Assembly (NCBI GenBank): GCA_964370235.1
Contig: CAYJIL010000112.1
Span: forward strand, 1 to 6,824
From: CAYJIL01 sp964370235
GTDB taxonomy: Bacteria; Bacteroidota; Bacteroidia; Bacteroidales; Rikenellaceae
Reading direction: 5' to 3'
DNA: 6,824 bases
The notes under the pieces are model-generated. The model made no database searches and had not been told where the DNA came from. It saw nothing but the letters and a program-made list of their open reading frames with translations. Below are positions 1 through 5,402 of this stretch, one piece after another. How positions within the stretch are numbered: the first letter of the stretch is position 1; each line of letters opens with the position of its first letter. The translations under genes were made by a program, and so were the position numbers.

Positions 1-2
1 CA

Positions 3-131
3 CTGCTCGTTTTACTAGCATTACTAGCTTGGTGGGGGTATATTGTCTTTGCCTTGGTGGTAGTGGAGGTATTGGTATTGTGTTTTATTTTGATAATCAA
101 AAAAGGCTGCCTAAAATCACAAAGTGATTAA
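3..131 (+). CDS. C-terminal end of a probable membrane protein (partial)
   Basis: One plus-strand frame is open from the window edge to a TAA at 129-131 and gives 42 residues. The first 32 are almost wholly hydrophobic (they begin LLVLLALLAWWGYIVF and run through LCFILII). A short polar tail starting with KK follows. This is what one long or two short membrane-spanning helices with a cytoplasmic basic end would look like. The CTA and GCA codon choice matches the neighbouring genes. The gene would converge on galM, and its stop codon falls inside the shared terminator hairpin. I do not recognise a family. T/G-rich DNA can give spuriously hydrophobic translations, and the adjacent plus frame is also open, to a TGA at 125-127. 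Whether this is coding is therefore uncertain; the 5' part lies outside the window. Confidence 0.42.
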   Translation: MLVLLALLAWWGYIVFALVVVEVLVLCFILIIKKGCLKSQSD

Positions 132-143
132 GGACAGCCTTTT
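101..143 (-). terminator. Intrinsic terminator of the galM operon, probably bidirectional
   Basis: Two 20-base arms (101-120 and 124-143) flank an AAA loop. The outer nine pairs (AAAAGGCTG with CAGCCTTTT) and the inner six (ATCAC plus one flanking base with GTGAT plus one) are perfect; a small internal loop lies between them. Read on the minus strand, the hairpin sits 22 bases after the galM stop codon and runs into six T residues (complement of 104-99), as expected for a Rho-independent terminator. On the plus strand the stem ends in TTTT, so it could also stop the converging upstream gene, whose predicted stop codon lies inside the stem. Confidence 0.8.
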
Positions 144-164
144 ATATAAGAGTTTTGTATTAAA

Positions 165-1214
165 TTATCTTACCGAGAATTTATAAGATATATACTGAGT
201 ATATGTTTCGCCCTCACGTAGAATTGGCGATGGGAACTCAGGCTTATTAATTGCATCGGGGAAGTTTTGACACTCAAGTGCAACACCTGCGTGTGCATAG
301 TAGTCACGCCCCTGCTTGTCTTTTGAACTATCGTCTAGCCAATTTGCAGTGTAGATTTGAACACCCGGCTGTGTAGATGCTATCTCTAGCAAAATACCAC
401 TCTTGGGGCTGTAAAGTTCGGCAACTGGCGAAACTTTATCTTTTTCATATCCATCAACTGCCCAGCAGTGGTCATAACCATGACCTATGCGTAGAGCCTC
501 AAAATCTGCCTTTATATCGGCTCCAATAGCCTTAGCCGACACAAAGTCCATAGGTGTGCCTGCCACATCGGCAAACTCGCCCGTAGGAATTTGTGTAGAG
601 TCTGTTGGCAACCACTTAGCAGCATATAGCTTTAGTTCGTGGTCGAGAATATCGCCTTCGCCCTCGCCAGCTAGGTTAAAGTAACTGTGGTTGGTAAGGT
701 TAACAATAGTAGCCGAATCGGTTGCTGCAAACATAGCAATCTCGACTTTGTTATCGTCGGTAAAGTCATATGCAACTTCGCAACCAAGCTCACCCGGATA
801 GCCCTCTTCGCCTGCCACCGAAGTGTAGCTAAAGACTACCCTATCACCCTCGACTCTTGTCGTCCAAACACGATTTGCAAAACCGCTAGGCCCGCCGTGT
901 AGGTGGTTAGGCATATTGTTACACACTAGCTTGTAATCTTGACCATCGAGCGTAAAACGACCTCTTGCAATACGATTTGCAAAACGACCAACGCTCTTAC
1001 CCATTGCAGGGCCGTCGTTGTAGTAATCTTCGTGGAAACGATAACCTAGGGCTACATCGCACATTTTACCATTGCGATCTGCCACTTCGATGCCCACGAT
1101 AGCTGCACCAATGTTAATTAGCTTTAGCTTAGAGGCTACACTATTTGTCATAGTGTAGAGAATAATAGCTTCTCCCTCAGCAGAGAAACCCAAGATCTCT
1201 TGTTCGATATTCAT
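165..1214 (-). CDS. galM: Aldose 1-epimerase (mutarotase), GalM family
   Basis: This 349-residue protein interconverts the alpha and beta anomers of aldoses such as galactose and glucose, the entry step of the Leloir pathway. The length is normal for GalM. Family motifs occur in order: GRFANRI (76-82, substrate-binding Arg), NHLHGG (103-108, His106), NLTNHSYFNL (172-181, His176 as general acid), GYDHCW (246-251, Asp248) and ALECQNFPD (312-320, Glu314 as general base). All catalytic residues expected for an active enzyme are therefore present. There is no signal peptide or lipoprotein box, so it is probably cytoplasmic, unlike some Bacteroidota paralogues that carry export signals. It is the second gene of a minus-strand pair, 33 bp after the nucleotidyltransferase, and is followed by a strong hairpin terminator. 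The ATG start has no Shine-Dalgarno sequence, as is usual in this phylum. The exact sugar preference cannot be read from sequence. Confidence 0.95.
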   Translation of the reverse strand: MNIEQEILGFSAEGEAIILYTMTNSVASKLKLINIGAAIVGIEVADRNGKMCDVALGYRFHEDYYNDGPAMGKSVGRFANRIARGRFTLDGQDYKLVCNNMPNHLHGGPSGFANRVWTTRVEGDRVVFSYTSVAGEEGYPGELGCEVAYDFTDDNKVEIAMFAATDSATIVNLTNHSYFNLAGEGEGDILDHELKLYAAKWLPTDSTQIPTGEFADVAGTPMDFVSAKAIGADIKADFEALRIGHGYDHCWAVDGYEKDKVSPVAELYSPKSGILLEIASTQPGVQIYTANWLDDSSKDKQGRDYYAHAGVALECQNFPDAINKPEFPSPILREGETYTQYISYKFSVR

Positions 1215-1247
1215 AGCTATATAAAGTTTAGATTAGTCTTTGCTAAA

Positions 1248-2156
1248 TTAGTTCCAAAGGTTTAGAGGATACTTACCCGAAGCAATTAGCTTCATAAGTT
1301 TCTCTACAACAAGAGGTCTGTCCTCTTTGTATGTTACACCAAACCACTGAGCCTCGCTCGATAGAACACGTAGTGACGCCTCGCCAGAGTTGATTAGGAT
1401 GTTAGTAACAAAAGGAATATAGAATTCGCTCTTAAGAGCAGAACCGTTTTCTTTTAGGAAATCAACAAAAATATCGTTGCTTCTCTCAAAATAGTCTGGT
1501 GTAAATCCAAACATGTTCATAGATACGATGTCTTTGTCAGAAAGTGGGTGGAACTCGCCAGCTTCGTCTTTGAAAGCAATACCGCCATCAATTTTTTCGA
1601 TGTGTGTGCGCTCAACCATGTCTGTTAGGTTGCCCTCGGCATCAACACCACAAATACCTCTTGATACAGAACCAAAGTCCGATAGAGTGTTACCCAAGTG
1701 GTAACCTACCATTGCATACTTGCCCTTGCTACCATCTAGTGTTACTAGGTAATCAGCAATTGTTTTGTACGCCTCGCTACCATAAAAATCGTCGGCATTG
1801 ATTACTGCAAATGGCTCGGCAATAACATCGGCAGCCATCATTACAGCGTGGTTTGTACCCCATGGTTTCTCACGACCCTCTGGCAAAGAAAAACCTGCTG
1901 GTAGCTTATCAAGCTCTTGGAATACGTACTCAACTTCAATTTTTGAGCCAAAACGCTTGGCGTTAAATACCTCTTGAAATTCTTTTGCAAAAGATTGGCG
2001 AATAACAAATACTACCTTACCAAATCCTGCTCTAATTGCATCATAGATTGAGTAATCTAGAATAGCTTCGCCATTTGGGCCAATACCATCCATTTGTTTA
2101 AGTGAACCATAACGAGAGCCCATGCCCGCTGCTAGAATAAGAAGTGTTGGTTTCAT
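1248..2156 (-). CDS. Sugar-phosphate nucleotidyltransferase family protein
   Basis: This 302-residue protein has a GT-A/Rossmann-type nucleotidyltransferase fold, which joins a sugar 1-phosphate to an NTP to make an NDP-sugar. The N-terminus has the nucleotide-binding signature LAAGMGSRYGSLKQ (8-21), a variant of the GxGxR...K loop of the family. NADDFYG (120-126) supplies the metal-binding aspartates. SMNMFGF (212-218), SEFYIP (243-248) and a C-terminal WFGVTYKEDRP (271-281) look like the conserved core of a Bacteroidota subfamily usually labelled only 'nucleotidyltransferase'. No left-handed beta-helix acyltransferase domain follows, so it is not a GlmU-type fusion. It is the first gene of a minus-strand operon with galM, which suggests galactose or hexosamine activation, but the substrate (hexose-1-P or N-acetylhexosamine-1-P) is inference. 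The start codon follows an AT-rich leader with no Shine-Dalgarno sequence, about 85 bases downstream of a candidate promoter. Confidence 0.85.
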   Translation of the reverse strand: MKPTLLILAAGMGSRYGSLKQMDGIGPNGEAILDYSIYDAIRAGFGKVVFVIRQSFAKEFQEVFNAKRFGSKIEVEYVFQELDKLPAGFSLPEGREKPWGTNHAVMMAADVIAEPFAVINADDFYGSEAYKTIADYLVTLDGSKGKYAMVGYHLGNTLSDFGSVSRGICGVDAEGNLTDMVERTHIEKIDGGIAFKDEAGEFHPLSDKDIVSMNMFGFTPDYFERSNDIFVDFLKENGSALKSEFYIPFVTNILINSGEASLRVLSSEAQWFGVTYKEDRPLVVEKLMKLIASGKYPLNLWN

Positions 2157-2240
2157 AATAGAATATTCAATTTAAAATTAAGTTATTAACAAAAAAATGC
2201 ACGAGTGAAAACACATAAATAATCACCCACACACAGGAAA

Positions 2241-2271
2241 CAAATATAGCTATTTTCCGTTAAATATCTAA
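2241..2271 (-). promoter_or_regulatory. Candidate Bacteroidetes-type promoter for the nucleotidyltransferase-galM operon
   Basis: On the minus strand, 2248-2241 reads TATATTTG, an exact match to the Bacteroidetes -7 consensus TAnnTTTG. Nineteen bases upstream, 2271-2268 reads TTAG, one change from the -33 element TTTG and at the expected spacing. Transcription would begin near 2235, giving a leader of about 80 bases before the ATG at 2156. This is motif evidence only. Confidence 0.5.
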
Positions 2272-2273
2272 GG

Positions 2274-2313
2274 TTATCTATTATTTACGCCATTTTAGTA
2301 AAATAATAGATAA
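2274..2313. repeat. AT-rich inverted repeat between the divergent promoters (possible operator)
   Basis: The left arm TTATCTATTATTTAC (2274-2288) and the right arm GTAAAATAATAGATAA (2298-2313) are reverse complements over 15 pairs with one bulged base; they flank the nine-base spacer GCCATTTTA. The repeat lies between the -33 region of the minus-strand promoter and the -7 element of the plus-strand promoter. A DNA-binding dimer there could affect both transcription units. It has no U-tract and no gene ends here, so it is unlikely to be a terminator. Confidence 0.5.
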
Positions 2314-2321
2314 AGTTTATA

Positions 2322-2329
2322 TACTTTTG
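2322..2329 (+). promoter_or_regulatory. Candidate -7 element for the M23-dxr-luxE-like-glmM operon
   Basis: TACTTTTG matches the Bacteroidetes -7 consensus TAnnTTTG exactly. Transcription would begin near 2336, leaving a leader of about 50 bases before the ATG at 2388. The -33 element is poor: the nearest T-rich match, TTTTAG at 2293-2298, is a few bases too far upstream and lies within the spacer and right arm of the inverted repeat. A weak -33 box would fit a promoter that is regulated or helped by an activator. Confidence 0.42.
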
Positions 2330-2387
2330 TAGGTAGATTAGCCAAGTGCTGTAATTGAGTATTTGGCATTCGTAATTTTGTAAACTA

Positions 2388-3242
2388 ATGGCTAAGAATT
2401 TTTTAAGAATAGTTATAGGCAATTTTAGAACAAAATATAGGATTAGCTTCCGCCGCCCCCACGACAACAAAGAGGAGTGGTATATTTTTGTTTCGCCACT
2501 TAGGCTAATGTTAGCGTTTTTTTCGCTAGCAACAATTCTATTTACACTAGGGGTGCTGCTTATAACCTATACACCAATGCTAGATATGATACCGGGTTAC
2601 CCGGGTGGTCGATCGAGGGATATTTTGCTAGCAAACGTACAAAAGCTAGACTCTATCGAAAGGCAAATCGAGCTTTGGAACAAATATCAAGAAAACATTA
2701 CACTCATAATGGACGGCAAGAGCCCCATGCCAGTGGGAGAGGATAGCCACAACGACTCTATTAGCGAAAACATACCGCTAGCCACAGCATCGCATGAGGA
2801 CTCTATATTTAGGGCACATAGCCAAGAACTGCTGGCAGCCAAAGACCCCGACCTTACCAGAGAGAGAGCCAAATATGAGCTCTATACTCCCGTGCAAGGC
2901 GTTGTAACAAAATCGTTCGACATTACAAGTGGCGAATATGGAGTTAGGGTTTCGGCAGCAACACAAAGCGAAGTAGTGAGTGCAAGCGATGGAGTGATTG
3001 TGCTAGAGAGCTGGTCGCCGCAAGATGGTAATGTTATAGCTATTCAGCATGGAGGTAACCTAATATCGGTTTACAAAAACTTGGCTCGTGTGCTAAAGCA
3101 CCGTGGCGATGTAGTTATGGGTGGCGAAGTAATTGGCTACACCGGAGGCGACGACCAAACAAATAGCGACAAAGAAGAGGTAGTAATAGAGGTGTGGGAT
3201 AGCGGTAGTGCTACCGATCCTCAAAAATATATGCTATTTTAG
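2388..3242 (+). CDS. Membrane-anchored M23/LytM-like protein, probably without peptidase activity
   Basis: The protein has 284 residues: a basic cytoplasmic tail, one transmembrane helix (about 40-61), a periplasmic linker (about 62-165) and a C-terminal LytM-type beta domain (about 166-284). The domain is recognisable from YTPVQGVVTKSF (166-177), the VVSASDGVIV strand (197-206), IQHGGNLISVYKNL (219-232) and GEVIGYTG (246-253). The zinc site of active M23 endopeptidases is missing. Where the HxxxD ligands belong, the sequence has Glu183 and Arg187 (EYGVR); the catalytic His of YxHL is Asn231; and the HxH motif is replaced at EVVIEV (264-269). It is therefore probably a non-enzymatic LytM domain, which in EnvC and NlpD activates cell-wall amidases. 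It is the first gene of a four-gene operon, 18 bp before dxr. An M23-like gene before dxr is, as I recall, a common Bacteroidales arrangement. Its partner is unknown. Confidence 0.82.
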   Translation: MAKNFLRIVIGNFRTKYRISFRRPHDNKEEWYIFVSPLRLMLAFFSLATILFTLGVLLITYTPMLDMIPGYPGGRSRDILLANVQKLDSIERQIELWNKYQENITLIMDGKSPMPVGEDSHNDSISENIPLATASHEDSIFRAHSQELLAAKDPDLTRERAKYELYTPVQGVVTKSFDITSGEYGVRVSAATQSEVVSASDGVIVLESWSPQDGNVIAIQHGGNLISVYKNLARVLKHRGDVVMGGEVIGYTGGDDQTNSDKEEVVIEVWDSGSATDPQKYMLF

Positions 3243-3260
3243 TCTTTAACTTACACAACA

Positions 3261-4412
3261 ATGAAACAGAACAAAATAGCTATTCTAGGCTCAACGGGCT
3301 CTATTGGAGTTCAAACACTAGAGGTAATTGAGGCTAACAAAGAGATATTTGAGGTGGTAACACTCACTGCCAACAGCAGCTGGGAGCTACTTGCCGAGCA
3401 AGCACGTCGTTTCAACCCCGACAGTGTGGTAATTGCAAACGAAGATTATTACACTCAGCTCAAAGATGCCCTAAGCGACACAGACGTTAAGGTGTATGCA
3501 GGAGCCGAGGCGCTAGGCATGGTAGTATCGTTACCATCGGTTGACACAGTAGTGTCGGCTATGGTGGGCTATGCAGGGCTTGCGCCTACTGTTGAGGCAC
3601 TCAAAGCATCAAAGCGAGTAGCACTTGCAAACAAAGAGACACTAGTGGTGGCTGGCGAAATTGTAATGGAGCTATCAAAAAAGCACCGTGCACCGCTATT
3701 ACCAGTAGATTCTGAACACTCGGCAATATTCCAATGCTTGGTGGGCGAGAGAGCCGACATCGAAAAAATTATACTTACTGCATCGGGTGGCCCATTTCGT
3801 GGATACACTCTCGAGCAACTAAATAATGTAACCATCGAAGATGCCTTGCGCCACCCTAGCTGGGTGATGGGGCGCAAAATCACTATCGACTCGGCTACGC
3901 TCATGAACAAGGGCTTAGAGGTGATAGAGGCAGGCTGGTTGTTTGAGCTAACAGCAGATCAAATAGATGTAGTTGTGCACCCCGGTTCGCTAATACACTC
4001 TATGGTGCAATTTAGCGATGGTGCTATCAAGGCACAAATGGGTATGCCATCTATGAAGCTACCAATACAATATGCAATGACATTCCCACAAAGAATGGCA
4101 ATGCCACAAGAGCCTAGGCTCGATTTGCTATCATCAAAAATGGAGTTTCATAGCCCCGACCTAGAGGCATTTCCTGCGCTAAGGCTAGCGTACGATGCAA
4201 TGAGGGTGGGAGCTAGTGCACCTGCTGTTTTGAACGGTGCAAACGAAATAGCAGTAGAGAGATTCTTGTCGGGCGAAATCAAATTTACCGACATCCCCAA
4301 GATTGTAGAGAGTGCTCTAGAGAATATTCCGTTAATTACAAAGCCAACGCTAGAGGAGTATAAGCAAATTGACGCACAGGTGCGTGGCTATGCACAAAAC
4401 TTTAGGTGTTAA
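3261..4412 (+). CDS. dxr: 1-deoxy-D-xylulose-5-phosphate reductoisomerase
   Basis: Dxr converts 1-deoxy-D-xylulose 5-phosphate to 2-C-methyl-D-erythritol 4-phosphate with NADPH and a divalent metal. This is the first committed step of the MEP isoprenoid pathway, and the enzyme is the target of fosmidomycin. The 383-residue length is typical. The NADPH-binding GSTGSIG is at 10-16. ALANKETLV (121-129) is a family signature. The metal ligands Asp150 and Glu152 lie in PVDSEHSAIFQ (148-158). The substrate-binding segment TASGGPFR is at 173-180, the flexible loop with Trp201 follows HPS (198-200), and ITIDSATLMNKGLEVIEA (207-224) supplies Ser, Asn, Lys and the third metal-binding Glu. VHPGSLIHSMVQF (239-251) is also conserved. 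The enzyme should be active and cytoplasmic. Its stop codon overlaps the start of the LuxE-like gene (TAATG). In many Bacteroidota I would expect the site-2 protease gene rseP next; it is not here. Confidence 0.98.
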   Translation: MKQNKIAILGSTGSIGVQTLEVIEANKEIFEVVTLTANSSWELLAEQARRFNPDSVVIANEDYYTQLKDALSDTDVKVYAGAEALGMVVSLPSVDTVVSAMVGYAGLAPTVEALKASKRVALANKETLVVAGEIVMELSKKHRAPLLPVDSEHSAIFQCLVGERADIEKIILTASGGPFRGYTLEQLNNVTIEDALRHPSWVMGRKITIDSATLMNKGLEVIEAGWLFELTADQIDVVVHPGSLIHSMVQFSDGAIKAQMGMPSMKLPIQYAMTFPQRMAMPQEPRLDLLSSKMEFHSPDLEAFPALRLAYDAMRVGASAPAVLNGANEIAVERFLSGEIKFTDIPKIVESALENIPLITKPTLEEYKQIDAQVRGYAQNFRC

Positions 4413-5383
4413 TGGTTACGATTGATGATATTCTAGCCATATCAACTGCCGATGAGCAGAGTAGGCTGGCTCTAGAGGTTTTTAGGATGCAAGCACAAAA
4501 TGTTGCACCATACAAAGAGTATCTTGGTTTGATTGGGGTAGACCCTATCAGTGTTAAGCATGCCGACGATATACCCTACCTGCCAATAGCACTATTCAAA
4601 AGCCACAAGATTTTGATGGGCGATAGCTATGAGCATATATTCACAAGCTCGGGCACTAGTTCACAGCAAACAAGTAGCCACTATGTAAAGAGCCTTGAGG
4701 TATATCGCAAATCGTTTATGAGCTCATTTGCTCAATTTTGTTTTGACCCCAAAGAGGCACAAATATTTGCACTACTGCCGGGTTATCTCGAACGAGAGGG
4801 CAGCTCGCTCATATATATGATTAAGGAGCTAATTGCTGCTGGTAGCGGTGGTGGGTTCTATTTATATGACTATGACAAACTACGAGCCGATATTGCAGCT
4901 AGGGACACTAGCAAAAAATTACTTTTATTTGGCGTTACATTCGCACTGCTCGATATGGTCGAGAATGGTGGCCTAAGGCTACAAAGTGGCGATATAGTGA
5001 TGGAGACAGGCGGCATGAAAGGACGCAGGCGAGAACTACCAAGAGAAGAGCTACACAAGATTTTGTGCGATGGCTTTGGGGTAGATCAAATAGCATCGGA
5101 GTACGGAATGTGCGAATGCCTTTCACAAGCATATTCAATGGGCGAGGGGGTGTTTACCTGCCCTGCATGGATGAAGATTTCGTTGCGTGACACACAAAAC
5201 CCTTTTGCCAAAGCAAATGGCCGTGGAGCGGTGAATATCATGGATTTAGCAAACCTATATTCGTGCTCGTTTTTGCAGAGTGACGATGTAGCAACAATGC
5301 TACCAAACGGAGATTTTCGCATCGAAGGACGCCTAGATGGTAGCGATATTAGGGGTTGTAACCTATTAGTATCTAACATATAA
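4412..5383 (+). CDS. LuxE-like acyl-protein synthetase family protein (ANL fold)
   Basis: This 323-residue protein resembles the LuxE/acyl-protein synthetase branch of the adenylate-forming (ANL) superfamily. LuxE activates a fatty acid with ATP and holds it as an acyl thioester for transfer. Visible motifs are FTSSGTSSQQTSSHYV (77-92, the phosphate-binding Ser/Thr/Gly loop), LFGVTFALLDM (172-182), METGGMKGRRREL (197-209), SEYGMCE (229-235, the aromatic-Gly...Glu adenine-site motif) and GDFRIEGRLDGSDIRGCN (300-317, the ribose-binding and hinge region). The protein stops soon after the hinge, without the C-terminal lysine subdomain of full-length ANL enzymes, as in LuxE. I chose the ATG at 4412 because it overlaps the dxr stop (TAATG), a typical translational-coupling arrangement; a GTG at 4406 would add only two residues. 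No luxC, luxD or luciferase gene is nearby, so bioluminescence is not implied. The real acyl donor and acceptor are unknown. Confidence 0.8.
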   Translation: MVTIDDILAISTADEQSRLALEVFRMQAQNVAPYKEYLGLIGVDPISVKHADDIPYLPIALFKSHKILMGDSYEHIFTSSGTSSQQTSSHYVKSLEVYRKSFMSSFAQFCFDPKEAQIFALLPGYLEREGSSLIYMIKELIAAGSGGGFYLYDYDKLRADIAARDTSKKLLLFGVTFALLDMVENGGLRLQSGDIVMETGGMKGRRRELPREELHKILCDGFGVDQIASEYGMCECLSQAYSMGEGVFTCPAWMKISLRDTQNPFAKANGRGAVNIMDLANLYSCSFLQSDDVATMLPNGDFRIEGRLDGSDIRGCNLLVSNI

Positions 5384-5402
5384 ACAACATAAAACTAACA
5401 AA

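Noticed and set aside
2373..2380. TAATTTTG, an exact -7 consensus match just before the M23-like gene
   Set aside because: It ends seven bases before the ATG, so it would give an almost leaderless mRNA, and there is no TTTG at the right distance upstream (the nearby TTTG at 2362-2365 is far too close). The TACTTTTG at 2322 is the better candidate.
2285..2470. Minus-strand open frame of 61 codons across the divergent gap
   Set aside because: It is AT-rich, low in complexity, overlaps the start of the M23-like gene and both promoter elements, and shows no recognisable protein features.
3569..3910. Minus-strand open frame of 113 codons inside dxr
   Set aside because: It lies wholly antisense to conserved dxr codons, including the active-site region, and its translation is rich in Ser and Pro as expected for a shadow frame.
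4406..4411. GTG start for the LuxE-like gene, two codons upstream of the ATG
   Set aside because: The ATG at 4412 overlaps the dxr stop as TAATG and needs no rarer start codon; the two extra residues add no conserved sequence.
4412..5383. Reading the LuxE-like gene as evidence of bioluminescence
   Set aside because: No luxA, luxB, luxC or luxD gene is present in the window, and LuxE-like domains occur in non-luminous bacteria.
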